Counted from the first letter of the stretch, positions 16,739 to 25,990 are shown. The stretch: 64,000 bases of DNA from a bacterium (GCA_016124895.1 WGMU01000019.1:62001-126000); one strand, 5' to 3'. Numbers and translations are program-made. Notes: generated by a model from the letters alone, not told the origin.

Positions 16739-18943
16739 ATGAGACTGACTTTTCTGGGTGCAAACCGCCAGGTGACCGGCTCGCGATACTGTCTGGAAGC
16801 GAACGGTTCGCGCGTAATGGTCGACTGCGGGCTCGTCCAGGAGCGGGCGTTTCTCGATCGCAACTGGGAGCCGTGCTCGATCGACCCGAAGTCGTTCGAC
16901 GCGCTGCTGATCACGCACGCTCATATCGACCATCTGGGTCTGGTGCCGAAGTTCGTGAAGGACGGCTTCAAGAGCACGATCTATGCGACGCATCCGACCG
17001 TCGAGCTGGCCGACGTCATGCTCCGCGATTCCGCAAAGATTCAGGAAGAAGATGCGCACTACAAGCAGCGACGGCATCATCGTGAAGGGCGTCGCGGCCG
17101 GCATCCGGAAGTGCCACTGTACACGACTGACGACGTCGTTAAGGCACTGCCGCTGTTTGAGGGTGTTGATTATCTCGAACCGGTCCACGTGGCCAAAGGC
17201 ATCACAGCGACCTGGTACGACGCCGGACATATTCTTGGTTCGGCGATGATCGAAATCGCAGTGACTGAAGGCGGTGAGAGACGGACGATTGTTTTCTCGG
17301 GCGATATCGGCCAGCGGGATAAGCCGCTGATTCATGATCCGTCGTACTTCCGGTACGCCGATTATGTCGTCATGGAGTCGACATACGGCGACCGCGAGCA
17401 CGAGCACAACGGCGACATCGAAACGCAACTGGAAAAAATCGTCACCGATACCGTCGCCCGCGGTGGCAACGTTGTGATCCCCGTCTTCGCCGTCGAACGC
17501 GCACAGGAGCTGATGTACTACGTGAGCCGCCTGGTCCATGCCAACCGGATCCCGGACATCCCGGTCTTCCTGGACAGTCCGATGGCGTCCGACGTGACGG
17601 CCATCTTCCGCAAGCATCGAAACTGGCTCGACGACGAAACGCGGGAACTGATTCAGTCGCACGAGCCCCCGCTGCAGTTTCCGGGATTGCGGATCACACG
17701 GTCGACGGAAGAGTCGATGGAGATCAACCGGATCATCACCCCGTGCATCATTATGGCACCGGCGGGGATGTGTAACGCTGGCCGGATCAAGCATCATCTG
17801 CGGCTGAATATCGGCCGTGATGAATCGACGATCGTCTTCGTCGGGCATCAGGCAAAAGGGACGCTGGGGCGTCGCATTCTCGACGGCGAACGCGAAGTGC
17901 GGATTCACGGCCGGTCGCTCCGCGTCTATGCGAAGATCGAACGGATTGACGGTCTGTCGGCACACGCGGATCGGAACGGTCTGGTCGAGTGGCTGAGTCA
18001 TTTTGAATCGCCGCCGCGCCGTCTGTTTCTGACACACGGTGAAGAAGAATCCTCGCTGGCACTGGCGCGGACCATTCGCGACCGGCTCGGCTGGGAAGCG
18101 ACAGTGCCTGAGTATGGCAATTCGATCGACCTCGCAGATGAACCGGTGAAGCGAACGGTTCTCGTCGCGGAACCGAAACCCGCAGCCGAAATCCCAACAC
18201 CGGCAACGCCCGTGACGCTGCCGGTTTCCCGACACGATTTCGAGTTTCTCGACAGCACGGCACGGCCGGGGACGGACTTCCTCTATCAGGACCCGTGGCG
18301 GGTCTTTCGGATGCAGAGCGACACGATTCAGGGCATCGAAGTGATGGCTCGCGCGCTGGAGGGAAGACGCCGTTCAATCGCCGTGTTTGGCAGTGCGCGA
18401 CTGCCCGATAGCGATCCCGTTTACGCACTGGCGCGTGAGACCTGTCGCCGGCTCGGTGAATGCGGTTTCGTAACCATTACCGGAGGCGGGCCGGGCGTGA
18501 TGGAAGCTGCGAACCGCGGCGCTCGTGACGCCGGCACACTCTCAATCGGATTAAACATCGACCTGCCCCATGAACAGCATCTCAATCCGTACTGCGATGT
18601 CAGCTACACGTGCCGATACTTCTTTGTGCGAAAGATGCTGTTTGCCAAGTATGCCCGGGCCTTTCTGATTTTCGCGGGTGGCTACGGCACAATGGACGAG
18701 CTGTTTGAAGCGCTCACGCTGATTCAGACCGAACGGCTGGCAGGCTTTCCAGTCATCCTGATCGGCAGCGACTACTGGAATCCGCTGGTGAGCTGGCTAC
18801 GCTCGACGATGTACGCTCACGGCTGCATTTCGGAAACCGACCTCAGTCGTTTCGTCGTACTTGACTCGCCTGAAGACGTGGTCGCGGAACTCGAAGCCTG
18901 CATTTCGGATAACGGTCATACGGCGGCTGCCGCGGAAGGCTGA
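16739..18943 (+). CDS. Beta-CASP metallo-beta-lactamase ribonuclease fused to a LOG-family domain
   Basis: 734 residues in one frame. Residues 1 to about 460 are a complete beta-CASP nuclease of the CPSF73/YSH1 type: MVDCGL, HAHIDHLG, YDAGHILGSAM, FSGDIG, MESTYGDREHE, PAGMCNAGRIKHHL and GLSAHADRNGL supply the metal ligands and motifs A-C. A Pro/Ala/Thr linker leads to a LOG domain from about 510: the DPWRVFRMQ lead-in, SIAVFGSARLP, TITGGGPGVMEAANRGA, the Arg-Lys pair in FFVRKML, and AGGYGTMDELFE in place of the usual PGGxGTxxE. LOG enzymes release nucleobases from nucleoside monophosphates. A nuclease joined to a nucleotide phosphoribohydrolase suggests RNA or nucleotide salvage under stress. 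The ATPase gene follows after 34 bases. Confidence 0.93.
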   Translation: MRLTFLGANRQVTGSRYCLEANGSRVMVDCGLVQERAFLDRNWEPCSIDPKSFDALLITHAHIDHLGLVPKFVKDGFKSTIYATHPTVELADVMLRDSAKIQEEDAHYKQRRHHREGRRGRHPEVPLYTTDDVVKALPLFEGVDYLEPVHVAKGITATWYDAGHILGSAMIEIAVTEGGERRTIVFSGDIGQRDKPLIHDPSYFRYADYVVMESTYGDREHEHNGDIETQLEKIVTDTVARGGNVVIPVFAVERAQELMYYVSRLVHANRIPDIPVFLDSPMASDVTAIFRKHRNWLDDETRELIQSHEPPLQFPGLRITRSTEESMEINRIITPCIIMAPAGMCNAGRIKHHLRLNIGRDESTIVFVGHQAKGTLGRRILDGEREVRIHGRSLRVYAKIERIDGLSAHADRNGLVEWLSHFESPPRRLFLTHGEEESSLALARTIRDRLGWEATVPEYGNSIDLADEPVKRTVLVAEPKPAAEIPTPATPVTLPVSRHDFEFLDSTARPGTDFLYQDPWRVFRMQSDTIQGIEVMARALEGRRRSIAVFGSARLPDSDPVYALARETCRRLGECGFVTITGGGPGVMEAANRGARDAGTLSIGLNIDLPHEQHLNPYCDVSYTCRYFFVRKMLFAKYARAFLIFAGGYGTMDELFEALTLIQTERLAGFPVILIGSDYWNPLVSWLRSTMYAHGCISETDLSRFVVLDSPEDVVAELEACISDNGHTAAAAEG

Positions 18944-18977
18944 GCTGCTGGTCCGACACCTCACGATCGACCTCTCA

Positions 18978-21803
18978 ATGCCCGAACATCCGCAAACGAA
19001 CTGGCACTGCCAGGATGCGCTCCAGACGCTGGCCGAGATGCACACGGACAGCGATCGTGGCCTGTCAAAACTGCAGGTGCGCGAGAGGCTGCAGCGTTCC
19101 GGGCCGAATGAACTGATCGACGCAGGTGGTCGCAGTCCGTGGCGGATCCTGTGGGAGCAGTTTGCCAGCTCGATGATACTTCTGCTCGTCGCCGCCGCTG
19201 GCGTCTCAGCCATGCTGGGCGAGGTGCGCGACGCGATCGCCATCGTCTGCATCATCGTGCTGAATGCAGTGCTCGGCTTCGGGCAGGATTACCGTGCCGA
19301 GCGAGCGCTCGCGGCGCTGAAAAAACTCAGCGTTCCGCGGGTGCGAGTGAAACGCGACGGATCCGTGTCCGAAATCGCGTCGACGCTGCTGGTTCCAGGC
19401 GACGTGATTCTGGTGGAAGCCGGCAACTCGGTCCCCGCTGACTGCCGCCTGCTGATGGCATCGAATCTAAGGACGCAGGAGGCAGCGCTGACCGGCGAGT
19501 CTGATTCCGTCGAAAAGCAGACAGCCGCGTTGACCGACAGGCAGGCTCCGCTGGGCGACCGGTCCAACATGCTATGGATGGGGACATCGGTGACGTATGG
19601 ACGCGGAACCGCAGTTGTCGTCGCGACGGGGATGTCGACGCAACTCGGTCGGATCGCTGACTCGCTGCATCGCGTTGTCCCGGAGCAGACACCTCTGCAG
19701 AAACGGCTCGGGCAGTTGGGCCGTTCGCTGGCCGTTGCTGCGATTGCGATTGTCGCGGTTGTCTTTGTACTCGGCGTTGCACGCGGTGAGGCTCCGAAGC
19801 TAATGCTGATGACGGCGCTCAGCCTCGCCGTCGCCGTTGTCCCCGAGGGGCTGCCTGCCGTCGCCACCGTCGCGCTGGCACTCGGTGCGCGGCGAATGTT
19901 TCAGCGCCACGCCCTCATTCGCAAACTGCCGGCAGTCGAAACGCTCGGTTCGGTCACTGTCATCTGCACGGACAAAACGGGCACACTGACACAGAATCGA
20001 ATGACCGTGACGGTACTCGATGTCGCAGGCACGCGGCTCGACCTGCCCAACGTGCCAACGGAGTCCGATGGTCAGTTTCAATTCGATACGACAACACAGA
20101 CAGCGATCGCAGACAGTTCGACCCTGTCGCTGCTGCTGTTGACCGGAAGTCTGTGCAACGATGCCGAGCTGACTGGCGACGCTGAACGTGACGGAGTTCC
20201 CACCGTAAGCGGCGAACCGACTGAATCCGCACTGGTCGTTGCGGCAGCTTCAGCCGGGCTTGAACTGACGACGCTGAGACAATTGCTGCCGCGCGTTGCG
20301 GAGGTGCCGTTCGACTCAGCCCGCAAACGGATGACAACAATTCACCGCACAGCAGGCTCGGCTGTGACAACTCGCGGTGACGGCAGACTTTCAACGACGG
20401 AACGTGCAGCAGCACCGCTGCTCGAACTCGACGAGTCGGATGCAATTGCGCTCTGCAAAGGAGCACCCGGCAGCCTGCTCGACATCTGCAGCGACGTCTG
20501 GGTCGACGACGACGTTCGCACGCTCGACGACCACTGGAGGGAAAAGATCAATGCAGCAGGTGACGAACTGGCGGGGCAGGGGATGCGCGTGCTCGCCTTT
20601 GCGTTTCGACCTCTGGACGAAGTGCCCGCTGCCGGTCACGAAGGTGATGTCGAGCAGCAGTTGATCTTTCTCGGCCTGATGGCGCTGATCGATCCGCCGC
20701 GACCTGAAGTTCGGAACGCCGTCGCCCGCTGCCGCACGGCAGGCATTCGACCGATCATGATCACGGGCGACCATCCGCTGACGGCGCTGCAGATCGCCAG
20801 AGAACTCGGCATTACGACGTCAGATAACGATGGCTCCACAGCAGGCCCAAGTGTTCTGACCGGTCGCGAGCTGACTGCGCAAACGCCGGCAGATCTGCGG
20901 GACGGAGTCGAGCACGTCGTTGTTTACTCGCGAGTTGCGCCGGCGGACAAGCTGCACATCGTGCAGGCTCTGCAGGCAAACGGGCAGGTCGTCGCAATGA
21001 CGGGTGACGGCGTCAACGACGCTCCCGCACTGCGGCAGGCACACGTCGGCGTGGCGATGGGGATCACCGGGACGGACGTTTCGAAAGAAGCTTCCGAAAT
21101 GGTCCTGCTTGACGACAACTTCGCGACGATCGTCAATGCCGTCGAGGAGGGCCGCGTCGTTTATGACAACATCCGCAAGTTCGTTCGCTACACAATGACC
21201 AGCAACGCGGGCGAAATCTGCGTCATGCTGTTCGGACCGCTGTTCGGGATGCCGCTGCCTCTGCGCCCGCTACAGATCCTGTGGGTGAATCTGGTGACAG
21301 ACGGTCTGCCAGGACTGGCTCTGGCTGTTGAACCCGGCGAGCGGGACACCATGCGCCGTCCACCGCGTCCGCCGAACGAGCACGTGCTGGGACGCGGGAT
21401 GGCGACCGATATTGTCTGGATCGGACTGCTGATGGGCGGCGTCTCGCTGCTGGCCGGCTCATTGTTCCACAGAGCGGACGACGTTTCGATCAGCAACCGG
21501 CAACAGACCATCGTCTTTACCGTGCTGACGCTTTCGCAGATGGGTAACGTTCTGGCGACTCGCTCCGACCGCAACCTGCTCTTCCGGATTGGTCTCTTCT
21601 CGAATCCGGCTCTCGTCGCCGCTGTGCTGCTGACGTTCGGACTGCAACTGGCCGTGATCTACCTTCCGCCGCTGCAGACTCTGTTTCACACGCAGTCCCT
21701 GAGCATGTCCGAACTGGCATGCTGCTTCGTGCTCAGCACTGTTGTGTTTGCGGCGGTCGAACTCAGAAAGTGGATCTGCTTTCGAGAATCTGATCGCGCG
21801 TGA
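18978..21803 (+). CDS. P2-type (calcium-like) cation-transporting ATPase
   Basis: 941 residues, about the usual length. N-terminal cation-ATPase domain ([15 protein letters not shown]), actuator loop [10 protein letters not shown], ion-site motif [21 protein letters not shown] in M4, phosphorylation site [16 protein letters not shown]-binding region (ALCKGAPG), hinge [22 protein letters not shown], and the six C-terminal spans. The PEGLP motif fits P2A/PMR1-like Ca2+ or Mn2+ pumps; the ion is not certain. The ATG at 18978 begins a normal N terminus; the frame is open earlier but overlaps the previous gene. Likely co-transcribed with the beta-CASP/LOG gene. Mycobacterial CtpF of the DosR regulon is a P2-type analogue. 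Confidence 0.94.
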   Translation: MPEHPQTNWHCQDALQTLAEMHTDSDRGLSKLQVRERLQRSGPNELIDAGGRSPWRILWEQFASSMILLLVAAAGVSAMLGEVRDAIAIVCIIVLNAVLGFGQDYRAERALAALKKLSVPRVRVKRDGSVSEIASTLLVPGDVILVEAGNSVPADCRLLMASNLRTQEAALTGESDSVEKQTAALTDRQAPLGDRSNMLWMGTSVTYGRGTAVVVATGMSTQLGRIADSLHRVVPEQTPLQKRLGQLGRSLAVAAIAIVAVVFVLGVARGEAPKLMLMTALSLAVAVVPEGLPAVATVALALGARRMFQRHALIRKLPAVETLGSVTVICTDKTGTLTQNRMTVTVLDVAGTRLDLPNVPTESDGQFQFDTTTQTAIADSSTLSLLLLTGSLCNDAELTGDAERDGVPTVSGEPTESALVVAAASAGLELTTLRQLLPRVAEVPFDSARKRMTTIHRTAGSAVTTRGDGRLSTTERAAAPLLELDESDAIALCKGAPGSLLDICSDVWVDDDVRTLDDHWREKINAAGDELAGQGMRVLAFAFRPLDEVPAAGHEGDVEQQLIFLGLMALIDPPRPEVRNAVARCRTAGIRPIMITGDHPLTALQIARELGITTSDNDGSTAGPSVLTGRELTAQTPADLRDGVEHVVVYSRVAPADKLHIVQALQANGQVVAMTGDGVNDAPALRQAHVGVAMGITGTDVSKEASEMVLLDDNFATIVNAVEEGRVVYDNIRKFVRYTMTSNAGEICVMLFGPLFGMPLPLRPLQILWVNLVTDGLPGLALAVEPGERDTMRRPPRPPNEHVLGRGMATDIVWIGLLMGGVSLLAGSLFHRADDVSISNRQQTIVFTVLTLSQMGNVLATRSDRNLLFRIGLFSNPALVAAVLLTFGLQLAVIYLPPLQTLFHTQSLSMSELACCFVLSTVVFAAVELRKWICFRESDRA

Positions 21804-21887
21804 TAACCCGCAGCCGATTCCGCTTCTCAGCTCGAAGTCTTCCCCGGTAACGGACGCAGCAGTCCGAACGCGTCAGGAATTCGAGTG

Positions 21888-22310
21888 ATGAGTGAAGCAA
21901 GAGTTTTTCGCGGAATTGTTCGCTGGTCGGCGCGGCTGGCTGGAGCCTTGTCTGTCGGCACGCTGCTGTATTTCGTCATCGCGCATCTGATGAACCCCGA
22001 TGACGGCGGTCCCGGCCCGACACCGTCCGAATGGTTTGGTCTGACGTTCTTCCCGGCCGGCGTGATCATCGGGCTGGCACTCGCCTTCTTCCGGCCGACG
22101 GCAGGCGCGCTGCTCGCACTCGGCAGCCTGGCGATCTTTTATCTCTGGCACATTGCGGACCGCGGCCACTTTCCGACGGGCGTGGCGTTCTTTGTCTTCA
22201 CCTCACCGGCGATCCTGTTCCTGGTCAGCAGCCTGCTCGACGCCCGCGCGGCCTCGCATGATGAGTCCAACCGATACCGCGAACCCGGCCCTTCAAAAGG
22301 GACGCAATGA
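21888..22310 (+). CDS. Small four-span membrane protein (hypothetical)
   Basis: 140 residues; no function known to me. Four hydrophobic segments (about 13-30, 45-65, 70-90, 95-115) with charged N and C termini. A GTG directly before the ATG is an alternative start. It follows the ATPase gene by 84 bases on the same strand and is probably part of the same transcript, which would place it in the stress island. It resembles the small DUF7670-like membrane proteins, but I hold that match with low confidence. Confidence 0.75.
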   Translation: MSEARVFRGIVRWSARLAGALSVGTLLYFVIAHLMNPDDGGPGPTPSEWFGLTFFPAGVIIGLALAFFRPTAGALLALGSLAIFYLWHIADRGHFPTGVAFFVFTSPAILFLVSSLLDARAASHDESNRYREPGPSKGTQ

Positions 22311-22344
22311 AAAGCCGGGCCGCGGCCTCGGGACTGCGATGGAT

Positions 22345-23082
22345 TTACGTGCCGAAGAAGGGATGCGCTGTGAACCCGCCACGGCCGGCACTCTCGCGGA
22401 AACGGTGCCAGCTTTGAGCGATCCGCGCATCTTCTTCCTGCTGCAGCAGTTCGCTCAGCCAGTCGTCGGTTTCCTGCAGGCGGACGCCCAGAATTCCAGC
22501 CGCGTTCATTGCAATCTTCCACGCGACGGGACGCGATGCCTGCAGAAGTTCATCGAAGCCGGCTCGTGGGATGGCGAGCAACTCGACATCATTGACGGCG
22601 GTTGCTTCGGCCGCGTGCGAACCTCCGGAGAAGAACGAGCTTTCGCCGAAGACGTCCCGCTCACCAATCTGCATGATGTGTGCCCCGCCAACACCTGCGG
22701 ACGGCAGCCGCAGCTCGATGTCGCCGTTCAGGATGATGCACAGGCACGCGTTCTGACTGCCCTGCTCAAAAATGACATCATCCGCCGCGTAACGTCGGAT
22801 TTCTCCACAGCCAGCCAGCTCGGCCAGCTCTTCATGAGTCAGACCGTCAAGCAACGGAACCTCGTTGAGCAGCGATACCGGAATGCCGCCAGCGAGCTGG
22901 GCGGTCGGAGCAATCGGCGCGGTGTCGGCACGCTCAAGAACGACAAGAGCGGCCGGAAGCTCACCTGCTCGGGCAGCCGTTTCCAGCGGCATCTCGCGGG
23001 ATGGCTTCCAGCCGCGCACGAGCAACTGGTTAACCCTTTCGACGTTTCCTGCCGTCACAACTTCATAACGGTAAATCGACAT
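22345..23082 (-). CDS. Cyclic-nucleotide-binding-domain protein without DNA-binding domain
   Basis: 245 residues; GGGAGG precedes the ATG. An N-terminal segment (YRYEVVTAGNVERVNQLLVRGW) leads to a CNB beta-barrel at about 75-200 (LLNEVPLLDGLTHEELAEL, VIFEQGSQNACLCIILNGDIEL, DVFGESSFFSGGSHAAEATA). In the phosphate-binding cassette the Arg that normally grips the cyclic phosphate is replaced by His (SHAAE instead of xRAA), so it may not bind cAMP classically. A short helical C terminus replaces any helix-turn-helix, so a direct transcriptional role is unlikely. It has its own weak sigma-54-like element right after the hsp20 terminator. Confidence 0.85.
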   Translation of the reverse strand: MSIYRYEVVTAGNVERVNQLLVRGWKPSREMPLETAARAGELPAALVVLERADTAPIAPTAQLAGGIPVSLLNEVPLLDGLTHEELAELAGCGEIRRYAADDVIFEQGSQNACLCIILNGDIELRLPSAGVGGAHIMQIGERDVFGESSFFSGGSHAAEATAVNDVELLAIPRAGFDELLQASRPVAWKIAMNAAGILGVRLQETDDWLSELLQQEEDARIAQSWHRFRESAGRGGFTAHPFFGT

Positions 23083-23105
23083 GATTGCCTCCCGGCGCGA
23101 AGAGT

Positions 23106-23120
23106 GCTGATTACGTGCCC
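23106..23120 (-). promoter_or_regulatory. Weak sigma-54-like element before the CNB gene
   Basis: On the minus strand GGGCAC-GTAAT-CAGC: good -24, -12 reduced to the GC. The leader would be only about a dozen bases, so this is the least secure of the series. Confidence 0.4.
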
Positions 23121-23158
23121 AACGCCGGCTGCTGATGCGACGTCGGCGTTACCGTTTC

Positions 23159-23206
23159 AAAAAAGCCCAGGCACCGGAACCGGTCAACACCACCCGGATC
23201 CGGTGC
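23159..23206 (-). terminator. Terminator after hsp20
   Basis: On the minus strand an 8-bp stem (23199-23206 with 23171-23178) has an inner CCGG/CCGG pairing and can extend by CCC/GGG across a small bulge, ending in six T residues. It separates hsp20 from the CNB gene. Confidence 0.7.
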
Positions 23207-23218
23207 GGGAATGCGCCG

Positions 23219-23689
23219 TCACGACTTGATGGCGACGCGATGCGTCTTGTCGGTTTCCACCTTCGGCAGCGTGACAGTCAGCACGCCATCCCTGTATTCC
23301 GCCGCCACTTCGGACTCCTTAACGCTGCAGGGCAGAGCCACGCTGCGCTGGAACGATCCGCTCCGGCGTTCAACCCGGTGATACTTCTTCTCTTTGTCTT
23401 CTTCCTTCTTTTCTTCTTCGTGCTTTCCGCTGATGGTCAACGTGTCGCCACGAACTTCGATCGCGATGTCTTCGGCGGCCATGCCGGGCACATCCATTTT
23501 GACTTCGAGCGTGCCGTTGCTTTCCGTGAGGTCGAGCGATGGCAGTCTCTCAGTCACCGGCCATTCCGCATCCCAGCCCTCACTGAAGCGTCTGAACATC
23601 TCGTCCATATCACGACTCAGCGCACCAAAGGGATACCCGGAAAACAGACTCTGAAGACCACGCGGTCCTCGGCGAATGAGAGTAGACAT
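23219..23689 (-). CDS. Hsp20/alpha-crystallin family small heat shock protein
   Basis: ATP-independent holdase chaperone. 156 residues from an ATG with a strong GGAGGA eight bases upstream; the frame runs on upstream to 23917 but the sequence there is not family-like. The N-terminal arm (SLFSGYPFGALSRDMDEMFRRF) precedes an alpha-crystallin domain at about 48-145 (LDLTESNGTLEVKMDVPGM, GDTLTISGKHE, the acidic/Lys loop EEEKKEEDKEKK, YRDGVLTVTLPKV) and a short VAI tail motif. A sigma-54 promoter lies 102 bases upstream. HspX/Acr of the mycobacterial DosR regulon is a family relative. Confidence 0.95.
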   Translation of the reverse strand: MSTLIRRGPRGLQSLFSGYPFGALSRDMDEMFRRFSEGWDAEWPVTERLPSLDLTESNGTLEVKMDVPGMAAEDIAIEVRGDTLTISGKHEEEKKEEDKEKKYHRVERRSGSFQRSVALPCSVKESEVAAEYRDGVLTVTLPKVETDKTHRVAIKS

Positions 23690-24196
23690 GGCTAATTCCT
23701 CCATTCTGAACCCATCAGACGCCGCCTCAATCGCCCCGTGCGACCGAGACGTCTGAGTGTCGCCCTGAAGGCTCCACGGCTTGATTTCTGAGCAGAACGC
23801 GTGCCGAATCGAAAGCCGAATCGAACACTCGATGCGTGACCGACCGCGACTCACAGGCACGACCCGGCCACTGGCTGAAAGCAGTCGCCTCGATTCCCTT
23901 CCCGGTCGCAGTATCACTGTCGGAAGCAGTGGTTAAGCAGAAGCGAGGGCCGAGTGGCCACAACGAAAGACTCAAGCCAGCGTCACCAGCGGAGTGGTGG
24001 CGTGCAGTACGTGCCCTTATCCGGCCGATTCCGGAACTGTCTCGCCGCGCATTTCTGGATCGGTCCGATCCACACGTCGGTCGCAAGAGGGTTCAATGTG
24101 CCTGAAAAGCGGTCATCCAGCGTCTGCGACAGTCACCCCTCAATTTCGACGCCCAGGCTACAGTCGTCAGGGCTCTGAAGGCACTATTGAAAAGGC
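23690..24196. other. Hsp20 leader and upstream gap
   Basis: This 507-base gap holds the hsp20 leader and promoter. A 7-bp dyad TCAGACG/CGTCTGA (23715-23721 and 23750-23756) lies in the predicted untranslated leader and could fold in the mRNA. No CIRCE (HrcA) element is visible. From 23810 to 24196 I see no gene. Confidence 0.5.
23792..23806 (-). promoter_or_regulatory. Sigma-54 promoter of hsp20
   Basis: On the minus strand CGGCAC-GCGTT-CTGC, eight of ten consensus bases and correct GG-N10-GC spacing, 102 bases before the start codon. Confidence 0.7.
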
Positions 24197-24532
24197 CTAT
24201 GGCTGGCAGAGCCTTGCTACGCGGAGCTGATTGTTGAGGCTCTCAACGCCATCGAGCGGCATGACGGCTGACGTCGCCACCTGCTTGTGGTAATAGCAGC
24301 TCACAATCCCCTTCAGAGTGACAGCGCCTGATTCAACCAGAACCTCCACAGCGTGCAGTCCCCCGTAGCCGGTTTCGCGCAGCGCGGACTGTACACGGGA
24401 CGCGAGCCAATCCGGATTCGGTCCTGGGACAACCGCAGATTCATCCGCCGCTTGTTCGACAGGCAGGACATGGGGACGTGGACGGCTCAAAGACCGAGTT
24501 GTCCGTAAACCGGACATCGCCAGCGTCGTCAT
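24197..24532 (-). CDS. BON-domain protein
   Basis: 111 residues from the chosen ATG; GAG about nine bases before it. After about 45 residues without recognisable domain there is one BON domain (LASRVQSALRETGYGGLHAVEVLVESGAVTLKGIVS-type pattern, ending LRVARLCQP) with the conserved Gly of the G-x-V-x-L-x-G strand. BON domains bind phospholipid or peptidoglycan-linked ligands; many are osmotically or stress induced. No signal peptide is obvious. The frame is open upstream to 24736 but contains no recognisable domain. Divergent from the alcohol dehydrogenase, each with its own sigma-54 promoter. Confidence 0.82.
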   Translation of the reverse strand: MTTLAMSGLRTTRSLSRPRPHVLPVEQAADESAVVPGPNPDWLASRVQSALRETGYGGLHAVEVLVESGAVTLKGIVSCYYHKQVATSAVMPLDGVESLNNQLRVARLCQP

Positions 24533-24678
24533 AGAGTTCTCGCAGTTTCGGAAACGTGTCTTATTGATGCCTGTGGCAGAAGCCCGCAGATGCGATCCGA
24601 AAACGAGCAAAACTGTTCGTTCGACTTGCGCGCTATCGCACCAGTGGAGTTCTCCTGCAGGCTGAGTGGAGTCGGTCA

Positions 24679-24693
24679 GCAAAAGTGGCGCCA
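24679..24693 (-). promoter_or_regulatory. Sigma-54 promoter of the BON gene
   Basis: On the minus strand TGGCGC-CACTT-TTGC, nine of ten consensus bases, 146 bases upstream of the start codon. Confidence 0.75.
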
Positions 24694-24730
24694 CTGTCGT
24701 TTGAAAATTGAGTTCTTCGTATCCCGGATG

Positions 24731-24752
24731 CTGCAAAGCACTGCATTTGCAG
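24731..24752. promoter_or_regulatory. Dyad between the BON and ADH promoters
   Basis: CTGCAAA and TTTGCAG form a perfect 7-bp dyad with an 8-base spacer midway between divergent -24/-12 elements. It could be a shared activator site; this rests on position alone. Confidence 0.35.
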
Positions 24753-24762
24753 GGTGAAACCC

Positions 24763-24777
24763 TGGCCTGTCGTTTGC
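24763..24777 (+). promoter_or_regulatory. Sigma-54 promoter of the alcohol dehydrogenase gene
   Basis: TGGCCT-GTCGT-TTGC, eight of ten consensus bases, full -12 element, 117 bases before the start codon. Confidence 0.75.
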
Positions 24778-24894
24778 GTGCTGCTCATTCTGATTGATTC
24801 CCAGTGCCCGGTTCTCACGCAAATGTCGCCTCCAATTGAGACGCTTTGTCGACTGTGGTGATGAAAAACAGCAATGCAATTGAAGGAATAAGCA

Positions 24895-25926
24895 ATGAAG
24901 GCGATGGTGCTCTACGGGATGCACTCGCTAGCAGAGAGCGACGAGCCTCTCCGACTGGCTGATCTGCCCGTCCCTGAACCGAGTACCGGCGAAGTGTTAC
25001 TGCGCGTCTCAGTGTGCGGCGTCTGTCACACTGAGCTGGACGAAATTGAAGGCCGCACACCGCCGCCGTCTTATCCTGTCGTACCCGGCCACGAAGTCAT
25101 CGGCCGCGTCGAACGGCTCGGCCGCGGCGTCTCACTGCTGCACGAAGGGCAGCGCGTCGGCGTCGGCTGGATCCACTCGTCAAGCGGCGACGTGTTCGAA
25201 AATCTCAGCCCGCAGTTTCGAGCGACCGGACGAGACGTCAACGGTGGCTATGCCGAGTTCATGACCGTTCCCGAAGCCTACGCGTACCCGATTCCCGAGG
25301 TCTTCTCCGATGCGGAGGCGGCGCCGTTGCTGTGTGCCGGCGCGGTCGGTTACCGAGCCCTCAAGCTGACCAACCTGTGCGATGGCCAGCGGCTCGGCCT
25401 GACGGGATTCGGCGGGTCTGCGCATATCGTTCTGCAGCTTGCCAGACAGCGGTTCCCGAACTCGCCCGTTTACGTGTTCGCCCGCGACGCCGCTGCCCGC
25501 GACTTCGCCAGGCAACTCGGCGCCGTCTGGGCCGGCAATACGGATGACCGACCGCCGGAACTGCTCAACGCCATCATTGACACAACGCCCGTGTGGAAGC
25601 CGGTTGTTGAAGCGCTTGCCTGCCTGGCACCCAACGGCCGTCTGGTCATCAACGCGATTCGTAAAGAGAACCAGGACATCCAGGAGCTGACTCGACTGAG
25701 CTACCACGAGCATCTGTGGATGGAGCGGGAAATCAAAACGGTCGCCAACGTCACGCACTTCGACATCCGCGAGTTCCTGCCACTGGCCGCCGCGATCCCC
25801 ATCCGTCCGGAAGTCGAGACCTACCCGCTCGAAGCCGCCAATCAGGCACTCGTCGACCTCAAGCGTAAACCGGTCCGCGGTGCGAAAGTGCTGATCGTCA
25901 ATCCCGCAGCGACATCCAACCGCTGA
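24895..25926 (+). CDS. Zinc-binding alcohol dehydrogenase (TIGR02822-like) lacking the structural zinc loop
   Basis: 343-residue medium-chain dehydrogenase/reductase, probably oxidising alcohols or reducing aldehydes with NAD(P). AAGGAA precedes the ATG. The catalytic zinc site is intact (VCGVCHTELDE with Cys44; PGHEVIGRVERLG with His66; Cys in LLCAGAVGYRALKL). The Rossmann turn is present in modified form (LTGFGGSAHIV). The segment that normally carries four structural-zinc Cys is shortened here to WIHSSSGDVFENLSPQF (about 92-108) with no Cys at all; Ser stands at two of the expected positions. The following TGRDVNGGYAEFM is normal. The enzyme is otherwise well conserved, so it probably folds without structural zinc. 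Driven by its own sigma-54 promoter. Confidence 0.92.
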   Translation: MKAMVLYGMHSLAESDEPLRLADLPVPEPSTGEVLLRVSVCGVCHTELDEIEGRTPPPSYPVVPGHEVIGRVERLGRGVSLLHEGQRVGVGWIHSSSGDVFENLSPQFRATGRDVNGGYAEFMTVPEAYAYPIPEVFSDAEAAPLLCAGAVGYRALKLTNLCDGQRLGLTGFGGSAHIVLQLARQRFPNSPVYVFARDAAARDFARQLGAVWAGNTDDRPPELLNAIIDTTPVWKPVVEALACLAPNGRLVINAIRKENQDIQELTRLSYHEHLWMEREIKTVANVTHFDIREFLPLAAAIPIRPEVETYPLEAANQALVDLKRKPVRGAKVLIVNPAATSNR

Positions 25927-25990
25927 AATCCTCCCGAGCACAGCCAGACACCGCAGTACCGTTACGCACGCCCGGTTTCCCGCTGATACC

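Noticed and set aside
16718-18235. 505-codon open frame antisense to the beta-CASP/LOG gene
   Set aside because: The sense strand has a complete set of catalytic motifs; the antisense frame has shadow-like composition.
23690-23760. CIRCE/HrcA operator before hsp20
   Set aside because: No TTAGCACTC-N9-GAGTGCTAA-like repeat is present.
23836-24105. Small plus-strand frame upstream of hsp20
   Set aside because: 89 codons without ribosome binding site, family motif or sensible composition.
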